Shown here: in pieces, positions 9,881 through 22,914 of the stretch
Layout of the letters: each line of letters starts with the position of its first letter
How positions within the stretch are numbered: the first letter of the stretch is position 1
From: Dallia pectoralis
Taxonomy: Eukaryota; Chordata; Actinopteri; Esociformes; Umbridae
Length of the DNA: 64,000 nucleotides
Reading direction: 5' to 3'
NCBI GenBank assembly: GCA_029465975.1
Contig: CM055760.1
Coordinates: forward strand, 8,245,575 to 8,309,574
Notes under the pieces: generated by a model
What the model saw: only the letters and a program-made list of their open reading frames with translations
Database searches by the model: none
Told to the model about the DNA's origin: nothing
Made by a program: the position numbers and the translations under genes

Positions 9881-12800
9881 CCAATAATCTTTGGATATTC
9901 TCCTGTAGAGTCTCTGTGATAAGGGTGTCACATGGGCCTGTGTACAGAGCTCTGTATCTCTCCTTCTCCCAGGATCTCGCTCTCATTCTCTCTCAGGACG
10001 AGTGTTAGCTGTGCCGCAGCTCACCGTAAATTAGTCCCGGGCGGTGACATGGTGCTTGCTGGGTAATTTAGACAATGGGGCATTTGACAGCTCACCCATC
10101 ACGGCTACAACGCCCCAGGGAGCCACAAATCCTCAGCTTCTCTCCTGCCCCTGATGGGGCCACTCTCTGAGTAGCAGCATCATTCTCCAATCAAGCACCA
10201 AAATGGTTTTTGGTTCAGGAGAGAGTAAGGGAAGTGGAGGAGAAGGGAGTGTGACAGAGCGCAGGGAGGGAGGGGGGGGGGGGTATGGAGCTGTGGACGG
10301 GAGGGTGGAAATATGAAGAAAATAAAGTGGAAAATTGAAGATGGCCACTAAAGGGGAAGAAATATTCAGAAAAAGTTAAATATATTTCAATGCATGTCTA
10401 ACCACCATAGGAGCTAGGCTGTCCAAGCTCTGAATTCTGACTGGCTGAAAAAATGCCTGAATACAAACCAAGAACGGAAGATGATTGCAGCAAAGACCTA
10501 ACATAGAACCAGAGAAGATGCCCAGTTCCTGGAGGGGCCTGTGGATCACAGAATTAGGGCAAATACTGAATGCAAAAGATACGCGAACAAGTATTAAACA
10601 CGACAATCTGACACTTTGTTCTATAGCTTTTTTATTTTGGCAAATCCACAGTGCTGGAAAACAGATACGCAACAAGTGTCCCTGCTTAGGTTCAATCGAT
10701 GTGTATCTCTTAATGTCAATAACATCCGGTGGTATCGATTGAATGGCCGCTGTGGTCAGACAGACGTTTGTTGCCACGGGCGGATTGGGACTGGGTTGGG
10801 ACAGAAGGCCGCATTGGCTGACAGGCTGCAGAAACACATGTGCACAGAGTTTCATCCTACTTAGATCTGAGCTCGTCTCAGTCCGGCTCGTCGATGTTCC
10901 CGTGTTGTTGATTGCGGGTAACTCGGGGGAACGGGAGCTTGTCAAATGTTTAATCAGCACTGGTATGTTCCTTAATGCAAAAGGGGGCTTGCGATTTAAA
11001 TATATGCAAATGAGACCCGGGGGATTGTACAAGTGCTTTCTAATGAGCGAATGTTGCGTTTTTGCTAGCGCTTGTAAACACTTTGTTCGGTTTTAACTTA
11101 AGTGAAGGAGATGGTCCACGTGGCTTTAAGCTTATTTACATGATGGCCAGTAGTAGCTTTTAATGGTTACAGTTTCTGAAAGTATGAACACTTGAAAATG
11201 ATCTGTATGTTAAATTGTCAGAGCTTATCATAATGAACATCATATAATTCCTATGGTTTAATTTTTTGCATATTTTAATGATTCATCCATCATTTCATTT
11301 GAACATATTTTAGTAATGTTAAAAGCCTGTTGTTTATAAAATGTTAAATACTTTGTAATTTCACGCTATCGCATGCATATCCTACAGAAACAGACAATAA
11401 GTAATATACATTTCCAATAATAAATCCGCTGAATGTATCAATGGAACGTTATCAACCGGGAGAATTTGCGCGCACGTAGTGGTTAACGGAATCAGGACTT
11501 GTCTAACTCTTGCTTGTGTACATAGCCTGATCCCAAGTACGCCGAGCAACCGTTTCTATGACACCCGTGCATCCATTTTTCAAATCTACCACAGTTCATA
11601 TCCCATATTAATAGGAGGAGAATGCCTGGCTTCGTATTCTCACTCACAGAACACAGAATAAAACCTCCAAAATATTCCCTGTTTTCTCCCCAGCAGTGTT
11701 TATTCCTGGAAGTCTTTTTTTCCAGTGTTTCATTAGTATGGAAATGCATTGGACTAGGAGTGTTCTGTAGGGACTGGCTGCTGGTTCTGGGGCACTCTTC
11801 CGGTCCGCGTGTTGGTTCCCTGTGGCATGTGGTCCCAGCGGACCTGAGGATGGGCCCAGTAATGAAGTGAAAACTGGCAGCTGGCTGTGTCTAAACCTTC
11901 TAGTGTCCTGCTTGTCTGTCTGTCTGTATGTATGTATGTATGTATGTCGGCTTGTCTGCCTTCCTGTCTGTCTGTATGTCTTCCTGTCCTACTGTCTCAC
12001 TTTCCCACATTATCAGACTTTCCCACTGTCAGGCTTTCCCGCTGTCTGACCGTCTGACCGCTGTGATCTTGTCCCCTCTGGCGTCTTCATGTCGTGGGAT
12101 ACAGGCCAACTACTGGCATGTACAGGCGGCCTGCGGCCAGAGAGGCCAGAGGGCTGCAGTGGCTGGAGGTCATGGTCAAGGACTAAATAGAGCATCAATC
12201 AATGGAGGAAGAAAAAGGAGGAGAGAAAGACACATTGACGATGAGTGAGAGAGAGAGAGAGAGAGAGGGAGAGAGGGAGAGAGGGAGGGAGGGAGGGAGG
12301 GGGAGGGGGAGAGGGGGAAAATAAAAAGAGCTTTATAGTAACCAACATGGACATGTGGACATAATAAGGTTTTAGCTAGTTTGTTGTTTCCGTCCCTGAC
12401 CTGACGGGAAATCAGTCCTGGGTTACACTGATTCTGAGGGAGATGGAGAAGCAAAAGAAGGGAGAGAGTGTATCTAGACGGAGGACGGGAAAACAGAGTG
12501 AGTTTTATCTAGATCTAGTTTGTTCTCATTTAGCACATTTTCTTTGCTTATCTCCAGACCCACTCCGCGTGCCAGAACATCGGCAGCGCTCTCGCCTCAC
12601 TCACTTCCTGCCTTGCTGAGGTGGGCTGAATCAATTTGCACGGATTCATTTTTTTTTTTGCAATGACATCACTTACTCTGTCTAAGATAAGATGCCTGGA
12701 TTGGACGTCGATGGAGTCACCAAATTGCATTGTTCATTTGGTTTAATTGTGTCGAGCTTATCTCCTCTGTCTCTCCTCTCTCTCTCCTCTTTCTCTTCTC

Positions 12801-13617
12801 TTTCTCTCCTCTTTCTCTCCTCTCTCTCCTCCACTCTCTCTGGTCTCGGTTAACACTGGGCTGTAATGGAATGACTGGGCCGTTGGATAGATGGGGAGGC
12901 GTCCTCTGTTAACAGTGATGTCTGTGAGTTTTAACTTGCGAGCACAGCGGGCCTGTTCTCCAATCCCCTTCCTCTCTCGATCCCTTTCTCTTCCTCTCTT
13001 CACCTCATTTGTATTTCCTTTTTTCTTGCTCTTTTTTCATACTCACTTTCTCTCCGTTTTCTCCCTCTCCGGGTCCCTAAGGCTAAGCGACAGTATGTGT
13101 TAGTTTAGTAGCAGTGAACAGCTATGGGGTCACTTGGTCGCTAATGCTACTCAATACATATCTGCTCCTCCATGTTAGTCACTTGCCTTCTCTTCATCTC
13201 TTCTCTCTCTCTCTCCTTCTTTCTCTCCTCTCTCTTCCTTTCTCTCTCTCTTTCTCTCCCTCTCCCTCTTTCTCTCCTCCCTCTTCCTCTCTCTCTCTCT
13301 CTCTGAGTGTGTGGCTACATTAGTTCGTATAGTGGAGGGGACCCGGAGAGATGAAAATAGATTGCAGCATGTAGTACATTAATTGTGTACGTGTGCTGTG
13401 TACGGCGGCCTGTTAAATGTTTCTGTGTTTGTAAGAGCCGAGTCGTCCCTATAGATCTGTGCCTCCAGTCTGGCGTGGGTCTTTACTTAATCCAATACAG
13501 GGGCGCTATTGATCGAAGAGAGTCTTTAGTATTGATTCATGTTCACTCAATGTAACGGGGAGATGTGCCGGGAACCCATTAATAGGCCACCCTGATTGCC
13601 TGTGCACACCGCCTTGT

Positions 13618-13735
13618 GACAGTTGGCGTGAGCGTTAGCGTGAGAGTTAGCGTAAGCGCTAGCGTTAGCGTGAGAGTTAGTGTGAGCGTTTGCGTGAGCG
13701 TTAGCGTGAGAGTTAGCGTTAGCACGCTCTCACCT
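13618..13735. repeat. Hexamer-based GTTAGC/GTGAGC repeat
   Basis: About 115 bp is built from 6-bp steps (GCGTGA, GCGTTA, GAGTTA), forming an irregular 12-18-bp pattern. Confidence 0.9.
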
Positions 13736-14828
13736 CACATGCTACGGCTTCAGGTCTAATATTGTATATGTAACACTATTGACTTCTCCGTCTGAGCATG
13801 TTCATCTAAGATATATCGAGTGTCCGCTGAGACAAAGAATCCTCGATATTTGGGGCGTTGAACGACGAATGTCAGCCGTGACAATACCGAACTGAAGTTT
13901 TCTGGTTCTGTCCTTCGTTGGCTAAACACGACAGTCTTCCTGTTGGCTGTCAAATCCTAATATCAGGGTAGGATTGGAGGAAATGGGGGACATCTGTGTG
14001 CTCTTGGCAGAAGTAGTGATTTGGGGAAGAGGACTGGCAGATATGATAAAAGAGGTTCAGGACAATTGGGAGACATCACAGTGGGAACATTGGCATCGCA
14101 GCCTATTGTGAATGATGGGCATATCTGTGGAAAGTTTATTGGATTTGAGATTGGTTAGGTTAGTTAATGACAGCACCAGTGAACAATGAATGGCCACAGT
14201 CTTTTTGCCTTTTCCCTTGATATTTCTCCCCAACTTCGTGATGTCCATATTTTCTCCCTGCTTTATCACAGCGGACTCGGGGCGGTCGATGTCAAGATAT
14301 GTGTCTTCACCTGCCGTAGGTTAATACCACTCCGCCCGCACAACCAGGACGTTTAAATATCACAATATGTACTCGTCGTCAAATTCTCTAAACTTTATCA
14401 TGATCACAGGCATCCTGACCACCACTAGGGGTCACTAACACTTGACCCCGTAATTCATAAACATAACTAACATCCTCTAACTAAAGACAGCATTGTCTAA
14501 TTGCAGCCAACCTAATGGGGAACCCCAGTCCAATGCAATAGCCGGTTTAAAAACCCCTGAGTTTCTAATGTCTCAGCTAACTGAGAGGCACTTTATCCCT
14601 GTAACTAGGAGGCTAGCTGGAGAGGTTGTTGTCTGCTAGGTATGAAAAAATACATTCCTTCATGTTAAAGAGTCCTCTGGGAGCATTTCTACTACATCTT
14701 AGCCTGTACTTTACCCTGTCCCGAGGTAAGAGAATAGGTCAGAGGAACGGAGAGATGATTGAAGAGAGTTAAAGGGAGTGTGAGCGACGAGAGAGGAGAG
14801 CGTGAAGAGGCCTTTCTGAGGTGACGGC

Positions 14829-15150
14829 GTGGAGAGGGGTCTTTGTGAGGAGCGACTGGAGAGGGGTGTGTGTGAGGAGCGACTGAAGAGGGGTGTGTGT
14901 GTGAGGAGCGACTGGAGAGGGGTGTGTGTGTGGAGCGACTGGAGAGGGGTGTGTCTGTGTGTGTGTGAGGAGCGACTGGAGACGGGTGTGTGTCAGGAGC
15001 GACTGGAGAAGGGTGTGTGTGTGTGAGGAGCGACTGGAGAGGGGTGTGTGTGGAGCGACTGGAGAGTGGTGTGTGTGTGTGTGTGTGAGGAGCGACTGGA
15101 GACGGGTGTGTGTGAGGTGCGACTGAAAAGGGGTGTGTGTGTGTGAGGAG
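14829..15150. repeat. GAGCGACTGGAGAGGGGTGT minisatellite
   Basis: About 11 copies of a 27-36-bp unit are present. The core is GAGGAGCGACTGGAGA, and the following GTGTGT run varies in length from copy to copy. Confidence 0.95.
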
Positions 15151-15887
15151 AGTGGATGAGCAATTGAGAAACGAAGGGAGGGGCGGAGATTTATGTGTCC
15201 GTTCATCCGCGTTCACGGTCGACTCTCCCCTGATGGAGGGGAAACTGCGGCCCAGTTGATACAATGCCGTCCCGGGGACAATAAATCTGGTTGTGCGCGG
15301 ATAGAATAGAGCTTATCCTCCGCTAGAGTGTTGGGGAGCGGCTTTCACCAGCTTATCGCACACGCAGACACTAAATTATATGGAGTAGCACCCGGAGAGA
15401 CACACTGGGAAACGCCAGCCCAATCCGACTGAGATATACCAAAGGACACCTCGCGGAGCAATGCTGGAGGCTCGAACGTACTCGCCACAGAATTGATTCG
15501 TACTCGCGCGCTGCAAAAATAAATCCTGCATGCCAAGTTACCCTCTGTGTCGTCTCTCATTAACGACCCGTGACGGACATGGTCCCTCCCAGAGGGCCTC
15601 CAGCACGGAACGAGGGCCTTTACTTCTGTCTGCATGGACAAAACGTCACCTGCCCCGTCCACAGGTGAATACCTTGATGTAGGGCGGCCGGACCCTTTAA
15701 GTAGTCGCTAAAGTCACTGAATCTCAAGCTCCCCGAAACAGGAAACTAACGCTGGCGTTCCTCCGGTCTTTACGGCGGAGGCCATCGTTATCTCTCGCCG
15801 CGGGCTGTCGCTGAACTAAAAGGACTCGGGGCGGGTGTTTTTTTAGCTCTTTGTCGGGCCCCTGGCCCCTCATTGATACAGTGGGCG

Positions 15888-15913
15888 GAGGTGTGTGTGT
15901 GTGTGTGTGTGTG
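15888..15913. repeat. (GT)n microsatellite
   Basis: This is a pure GT tract. Confidence 0.9.
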
Positions 15914-15993
15914 GAGGTTGCTGTCATGCGACGGTGTTTGAGATGATTTAGGTAGACAATTAAGGCTGTCAGCTGTGATAGTAGCCTATAGCT

Positions 15994-15998
<5 letters not shown>

Positions 15999-16061
<63 letters not shown>
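15999..16061. repeat. (GT)n microsatellite, about 31 repeats
   Basis: This is an uninterrupted GT tract of about 62 bases. Confidence 0.95.
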
Positions 16062-17401
16062 CTGTCACAGTTTGGCTCATCTGTCCTTGATCTGGTGACA
16101 GCATCACATGTCAAATACACAGACACAGATACATCATGTCCCTGTGTGATGGTTGCTATGGCGGTGACAACCGCAGGACGGAGGACTCAAAAGTGCGCAA
16201 CTCAGGGACAGAATCCAAGTTTTCTCTCAATGCCCTCGATAAGTGGAAGGTTCGATGGCTTTCGTGAGAAAATCATTTCTGTTTGCAATGTTCTAAAAAA
16301 TATCTGTTAATCATTGAAATAGCATGCACATTGTGTAATGGGCAGGTAGATTTTGGCAGGTATAGGTAACCCTGTACCAGGTGAACCTAGGGGTTTTAAG
16401 ATGGCCCATCTGGATGAGCTGGTGGCCTTTAGCCAATCTCTGAACTGATCAGTAGTTCTGGTGGACCCTGTATTAGTAGAACACATTCCAGTCATTGTCC
16501 TCCCACACATAATATTTCCTTTTATTTTCTTACTATTGTGGTCAATTTACAAGTCTAACGAGAATGTGTTATTACATCTGAGGTCTTGAAATATTCAGTT
16601 ATGAGATAAACAGTACAAATGAGAAACTCTCCAATTATGTAACAAAATACCATTTGAATAAAAGTGCTGTGAGGAGATATTTTATTAAAATGAAACCAAT
16701 TTTAATATATCACATTAAAAACTTGGGAAAATCTATATTGCCTGTCTAACATTTCAGGCATTTTGCCGGTATATTAAATAGATAATTACGTAAAACGATT
16801 GATTCCAAAAGAAAAACAAGGGACAAACAGCATTTCTATGGATGTGTTTCTTTAGTTCTCCTGGAATAGAGACGCTTACGACTACATGGTTCCAGGCAGC
16901 TAGCTGGTGTTGAATGTCTAGCTGCAGTTACTGGTTCTACTGAAGGTTACATTCGTCTCAGTGTCTGAGACCTGTAGCTATCTGTAGTTTCCTGTTTCAA
17001 ACAACCAGTGGGGCTGCTTCTGGGTCCCTGTGTGTCAGCTGCAACACTGTAACCTGTAGGTGATGTGTTTGGACGCCGGCTGGCTCTTAGATTACTGTGG
17101 TGATACCAGAGGAGTCTTCCTGTCTGTCACACTCCCATATGAACACCACCCCAGAATGAGGACCCATAGACTGTATTTATGCCTCATCGCCCTCTCCAGC
17201 TGCCATTAACCCATTAACACACGGTAATGAGGATGCTGTTCTGCAACCTTCTAGTCGTGCTGCAGTGTGTTAACTTCAGTGTGAGGACAATGTCACCCTG
17301 TGCTGGTGCATTTGTGCAGAGATCACGGTCGAGAGAGAATGAGAGAGGGAAGAATAGAGGGGGAGAAGGAGACACAGTGGGTTGGAGAGAGTGGGAGCGA
17401 C

Positions 17402-17661
17402 AGAGGGGGAAGGAGAGGGGGAAGGAGAGGGGGAAAGAGAGGGGGAAAGAGAGGGGGAAAGAGAGGGGGAAAGAGAGGGGGAGAGAGAGGGGGAAAGAGA
17501 GGGGGAAAGAGAGGGGGAAAGAGAGGGGGAGAGAGAGGGAGGGAGAGAGGGGGGAGAGAGAGGGGGAAAGAGAGGGGGAAAGAGAGGGGGAAAGAGAGGG
17601 GGAGAGAGAGGGGGAGAGAGAGGGGGAGAGAGGGAGAGAGAGGGGGAGAGAGGGAAAGAGA
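17402..17661. repeat. 260-base uninterrupted homopurine tract
   Basis: Every base from 17,402 to 17,661 is A or G. The tract is mostly tandem AGAGGGGGAA(AG) 12-mers, and it is followed by another roughly 120 bases that are almost all purine. Long homopurine runs with mirror symmetry can form intramolecular triplexes. Confidence 0.95.
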
Positions 17662-18299
17662 CAGACAGAGAGGGAGAGAGGGAGAATGAGAGGGAGAGAG
17701 AGGGAGAGAGAAGAGAGAGAGAAGAGAGATGAGGAAGGAGAGAGAGCGAAGACAAGGGTGGGAAGGAAGTAGAAAGAGAGGGTGGGAGGAAATATATAAT
17801 TACATCTTTAATCCATGCACACACCATGGCAGACAGTGCCATTAAATAAACCAACAAGAAATGAATGACCGAACTAAAATGAAGTACAAACTAAATGTTC
17901 TAGCTGATGACATCGACAAACAACAGTTTTCCGCATTTCTCCTCAAACTCTTGATTCTTAATCACATTTATATATCCCAAATCTATCTTTATTCTCACTG
18001 TCCCCAGAACTGTAAAGATTCCAACCACATCACCTTGACAACTGTCCGTCTTAAGCCCCCTACTCTGGACTGTTAGAGGACCGCCAAAATAAACCCCCTA
18101 TAGCGGAAAACAAAGTGTCAAATAGAGACACCAGCCTGTCACGCTCCATAAAACAATGGAAACTAGTCTCACTTACATTACAAACATCCAATACAGACAC
18201 CTGGGTGAAAGACTGAAGTATAAGCATCCACAGTACTGAATAAGTACTGGACAGTGAGAGAGGGAAAGGTTAGAGGGACATGAAGGGGTCAACTGAGAG

Positions 18300-18420
18300 G
18301 TGAGAGAGAGAATGAGAGAGAGAGGGGTGAGAGAGAGAGAGAGAGAGAGGGTGAGAGAATGAGAGAGAGAGAAAGGGGTGAGAGAGAATGAGAGAGAGAG
18401 GGAGTGAGGTGAGAGTGGAA
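18300..18420. repeat. (GA)n-rich tract
   Basis: GAGA repeats are interrupted by GGGGTGA and AATGA. Confidence 0.9.
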
Positions 18421-18666
18421 ATAAAAGTTTGGGCGAGTGAGAGGGAGGGAGGAAGTGGGACATGAGAGAGAGATGGAGATAGCAAGTCTTTGAGCTTGTC
18501 GATGCTCTTTATTCTATCGCCTAGAGAGCGGGGCAGACCTGGCAGATTGGGCAGGAGTCAACAGGGTCTATCATTTTCTCATGTTTTTTTTCATTTCTGG
18601 GCTGTGTTGCACTGGAGGGCTGTCTTCACTCTCTGGTATTATTATTTATTTCACTCTGGTGAAATC

Positions 18667-18741
18667 GTCTGTGTGTGTGTGTGTGCTTGTGTCATTGTGC
18701 GTGCGTGTGTGTGCGCGCCTGTGTGTGTGTGTTTGTGCGAG
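18667..18741. repeat. (GT)n-rich tract with GC interruptions
   Basis: This is an interrupted GT tract (GTGCGTGC, GCGCGC). Confidence 0.85.
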
Positions 18742-19239
18742 TGGGGAACAACACTTTCATGCTTTTCCCTGATCTCTCTCTCTGCCCCACTGAAGACACC
18801 CAGGGAGGTCTGGAAGGAGCGAGGGAAGGACATACATGAAGAGAAACTTGGATTAGACCGGCGCTAACGCGCTCTTTACTGTGTTTCCGGTGCCCCGTTT
18901 CTGGGCCCAGGTCCCTGGGCTTGGCAGGAGACTGACCCTTGACCCCGCTGTACCGTTAGCTAGCCACCTCCACGCGGTCTGATTCACCCGCCTGTCGTAT
19001 CGGTGTCATGTAGCCACCGCCCTCTGGCATTGAAGGCAATACGGAGGTAAACTGACCCAGAATCAGCGCTGTTCGAGTGCCGTTCCTCGCGTCGAGCACT
19101 CGATCTGTCCGCAAACTCCTGCGAGGATGAGAGGTCGCAGTTAGGGGTGAGAGGTCGCTGAGGGTTTACTGCTTCTCGTCAATTAGCACTAGATTAGGTG
19201 AGGAGTGATTTGACAACGGCAGTGATGAAAAGCAGACGC

Positions 19240-19306
19240 ACCGCTTTACACACACACACACACACACTGACACACACACACACACACACACAATGACACA
19301 CACACC
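19240..19306. repeat. (CA)n microsatellite
   Basis: CACACA runs are separated by TGACA. Confidence 0.9.
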
Positions 19307-19329
19307 TCTACAGGGCTTGTAATAGATCC

Positions 19330-19690
19330 AATGCTGTAGATATTGTTGTGTCTCCATATTCAGTCTACATTAACGGGGTGTTTATATTTTACAAATCTTT
19401 ATTCTCCATATTCAATCGACATTAACTGGGTGTTTATATTGTACATATCTTTTATTAACTATATTTAATTTACATCAACTGGGTGTTTATATTGTACATA
19501 TCTTTTATTCTCCATATTCAATCTACATTAACTGGGTGTTTATATTGTACATATCTTTTATTAACTATATTTACTTTACATTAACTGGGTGTTTATATTG
19601 TACATATCTTTTATTAACTATATTTACTTTACATTAACTGGGTGTTTATATTGTACATATCTTTTATTCACTCTATTCTGTCCACATTGG
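19330..19690. repeat. 53-bp AT-rich minisatellite (about 6-7 copies)
   Basis: Units of 52-53 bp contain TTAACTGGGTGTTTATATTG followed by a TACATATCTTTTATT-like half. Divergence is greatest at the two ends. Confidence 0.93.
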
Positions 19691-20146
19691 CTGGGGATTT
19701 TATGTATTTTATATTTTCCCATATCTCATTTTCCAATTTCTCTTGTTTGTTATTCAAACTACTGAGATTGTAAATCTCAACCAAGTTGTCCTGTCCAATG
19801 GGAGGCTAGCGATGCAGAGTGGGCGGGAGCTAAGAGAGGAAGTGGCATTCACAAGCTAGAGGGATTCGTTTGGCCAATATTGGTTTGTTACACCGTGTTT
19901 CTGTTTGAAAACGATTCCTCTGCGAAGTAAGTCTATGCAACAACTCCACATGCCCTGTATTAACAACACTATTAACAACTGTATTAGGATCAGGTGTTTA
20001 ATCAATAAGAAAAACTACAGAATGTGGATCTGTGTGTGTGATTGATGTACACACAGAAAAACACAGCCTTTATTGTCAGAGTGGTCAGCATTATGTGTCT
20101 AGGTAGACTGAAGATAAAATAAGAAATCCAGAAGACACAGATGAAC

Positions 20147-20305
20147 ATCCACACACATCCACACACACATTCACACACACATCCACACACACACACATCC
20201 ACACACACATCCACACAGACATCTACACACACATCCACACAGACATCTACACACACATCCACACACACATCCACACACACATCCACACAGACACACAAAC
20301 ACATT
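20147..20305. repeat. (CACACATCCA)n repeat
   Basis: Decamer-like steps ACACACATCC alternate with CAGACATCTA. Confidence 0.93.
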
Positions 20306-20940
20306 CACACAGACATTATTCACCTCACAGACAGCTTCCGTATCCTGGCAGACCGTTTGCTTCAAACAATAAGTGTCCAACGTGCCGGACACAAGAGAGG
20401 AAGAATTACTGATGGTTCTGATAAACCCATATTCCTATGATATGGTGACACACCATATATATATATAATATATATATATAAACCATATATTGATCTTTCT
20501 CACTCTGACTGTCTCTCTGTGATGTTTTATATTCAGGTACCTCAGGTTGAATTTTATCAGATGATTAGCAGTGCAGAAATTGTACAGGTCTTCTGAGGCT
20601 CTGGCTGTGTACAGTGGTTCTGGTTTCATTAGTGTTGTTAAGTGGGTCCGGTGTTGTTTAGTGAGCGATACAGCTGCATGTTCTGGCGATACAGCGTGCC
20701 TTTATATGGGCGTGGGTTCAGGGGGTTGCGATTAACGACGACGTCTAATTAAAGTCATTCATTAAAGTCAAAGAGTCGTCTCTCTCTCCCCGTTTCTCTC
20801 CGACACACTGGATCCTTTCTGGTAGACTGGTGAATAATTGATGGAGGCCCGGTTCCATGGCAAGAATAGAACCGTTCTGAAGGTGACGAATGTACTGGTG
20901 AATGGGCTTCGCCTTTCTCTCTTCAAAGGGAAGTTTGCTG

Positions 20941-21126
20941 GAGTTTGCTTGTGTGTGTCTGTGTGTGTGTCTGTGTGCGACTGTGAGTGTCTGTGTGTGT
21001 GTGTCTGTGTGTGCATGTCAGGTTGTGTGTCAGGGTGTGTGTCTGTGTGTGGGTGTCTGTGTGTGACTGTGAGTGTCTGTGTGTGACTGTGAGTGTCAGG
21101 GTGTGTGTCAGGGTGTGTGTGAGTGT
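20941..21126. repeat. GT-rich compound repeat
   Basis: The GT tract has CTGT, GACTGTGA and CAGG interruptions. Confidence 0.9.
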
Positions 21127-21582
21127 GCCGCGCGTTCCTCCACATATGCGTGTGTCATTAAAGACCAGAGGGGTTGACGGATGCCTGTAATTACCAGGCA
21201 GAATACAGTAAATCTGTCCGCAGCTCAACCATCCCAGGAATGGGCTGAACGGGACCAACAGCCCGGGGTCGTGGTCCTCCTAAGATCTTCTGTGTTTGAG
21301 GGAATGTTTAGCCGGGCCTTCATACACCTCTCAACTCCTGAACTCTGGTACTAATTATCTTCCCGGACAGCAGGCCGTAGTCAGCAGTAGCGGCATGCGG
21401 TCAGGCCAGCTCGGCATCGACCTAAATCCAGTCAGGAATTCCACAGCCGGGTTTTTAAATACACTGGAGAAAACATTCCCGACGATGAAACGATATCCGA
21501 TGACACAGTTATCCGCAGAGAAATGATGCCTTCCTCTCTCCCTCCCTCTTCCTCCCCCCTCTTCCTCCCTCTTCCTCTGCAG

Positions 21583-21819
21583 TGAGAGACGAAGACGACT
21601 ACATGGGATTGGGCGACCTGCCGGAGACCTTCCCCTCCGACCCGCCCGAGCCCCTCCCCGTGTTCCTGATGGAGCCAGAGGAGGCGTACATCGTCAAGAA
21701 CAAGCCCGTCAATCTGTACTGCAAGGCCACGCCCGCCACGCAGATCTACTTCAAGTGTAACAGCGAGTGGGTCCACCAGAAGGAGCACACGGTGGAGGAG
21801 AAGGTGGACGAGAACTCGG
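21583..21819 (+). CDS. unc5c: unc5c exon: N-terminal linker and first half of Ig domain 1
   Basis: The acceptor is a long C/T tract ending ctctgcAG and the donor is TCGG|GTGGGT. The 237 bases enter in phase 1 and leave in phase 1. The translation starts with an acidic stretch (RDEDDYMGLGD), continues with LPETFPSDPPEPLP, and then runs into Ig1: EAYIVKNKPVNLYCKA, then YFKCNSEWVHQKEH. UNC5 Ig1 is unusual in having two extra cysteines next to the canonical pair, and the first two of these four are visible here (LYC and FKC). This is the distal extracellular domain, which contributes to netrin binding. The preceding signal-peptide exon is not in the window. A GTG spans the acceptor/exon junction, but no start codon is implied. 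Confidence 0.97.
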
Positions 21820-22169
21820 GTGGGTCGGCGCTCTCTGGTAGCGCGCGGGCGACCTATGGTCCGCGGGTTGTGTGTGTGTGACCGTGAACCTGAACCTGAA
21901 CAAAACCTTTACGTGGTAACAGAAAAAGATCAACAGGGATGCGATTCGACGGACAGAAAACACACACACACACACAAACTTCCCTTCAGGCAATTCAGTT
22001 CTGTAGGAAAAATCAAGGAGATGAATTATTCAGTGAGGACTTGCATGCCCTTTACCACACAGACACAGAAATGCGTAATGAGGACAGGATTTCTGTAGCA
22101 TTGAAAGACAGTGTTGTAAAACTCAAAGGGATACTTTAATAGAGGACCACAAAGCCATGGTAGAACTGA

Positions 22170-22304
22170 CAGACAGACAGAGACACACAGAGACAGACAC
22201 ACACACACACACAAAGACAGACACACACACATACAGACACACACACATACAGATACACACAGACAGACAGACACAGACAGATGAACAGACAGACAGACAC
22301 ACAT

Positions 22305-22371
<67 letters not shown>

Positions 22372-22545
22372 GACAGACAGATGCACAGACAAGCGCACAC
22401 ACAGACACACGCACGCAGACACACACAGACACACACACACTCAAACACAAACTTACAGACAGGCACACACACACAGCCAGACACACACACACACACAGAC
22501 AGATATACACACACACACACAGCCAGACACACACACACACATGCA
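22170..22545. repeat. CA-rich compound microsatellite
   Basis: About 375 bases of CACA runs are interrupted by GACAGACAG, GCGCAC, TACAGA and similar steps. This creates open Thr/His frames on one strand and Cys/Val frames on the other, which are artefacts. Confidence 0.95.
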
Positions 22546-22914
22546 GAAAGACAAACTGAAGACAGACATCCAGGCTCTAGTCAGTCTGGGGGAGTTGAAA
22601 CATCATAATGACTGAGACAACACAGACAAAGACAGACTATACTGTTCTTCAGAAACAACTCTGTTTTCCTCCTCTTATCTCCTCACTCATTTCCTCTTTC
22701 CTTCTCTCTTCTTTTCATTACCAGTATCTGTGTGAATCAGACTAGATGATAAACCAGGGTCTGGTAATGGTTGATTTTAATTCGACCTTACAGGCAATTG
22801 TTGAACATTTCGACTAGACAGAACTTTGTTGAAATGATAATAGAGCACTACTTTTATCTCTCTGCAGCTCTCTGCTGAATTTGTATATCATTGAACCAAA
22901 ATGTTGGTCTGTTT

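Larger units (their letters stand above)
1..21582 (+). other. unc5c: unc5c intron 1, 3' part
   Basis: No coding exon was recognised in this 21.6 kb. UNC5 genes usually have a very long first intron, and the next exon starts in phase 1, so an upstream exon must supply one base. The interval is a mosaic of unique sequence and tandem repeats: 27-bp, 15-bp, 32-bp, 36-bp and 53-bp arrays, a homopurine tract, and (CTGT)n, (GT)n and (CA)n. It also holds one hAT transposon. Unique stretches in which I see no gene include roughly 1-1,660, 5,570-6,290, 8,350-9,260, 9,890-11,900, 13,740-14,820, 15,160-15,990, 16,070-17,320, 17,800-18,240, 18,900-19,240 and 20,480-20,940. Confidence 0.85.

Noticed and set aside
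9455..9931. 158-codon minus-strand frame with a 12-residue repeat
   Set aside because: It is dictated by the 36-bp minisatellite. The repeat peptide has no known domain character.
10376..11032. 218-codon minus-strand frame in unique sequence of intron 1
   Set aside because: It is longer than expected at random but has no recognisable domain, no homology that I recognise, and no promoter or splice evidence. Its start abuts AT-rich sequence. It is kept only as a note for a protein search.
1..21582. Signal-peptide exon (exon 1) of unc5c or a promoter/CpG island within the window
   Set aside because: No frame with an initiator Met plus hydrophobic leader followed by a phase-1 donor and UNC5 similarity was found. 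The exon most likely lies upstream of the window.
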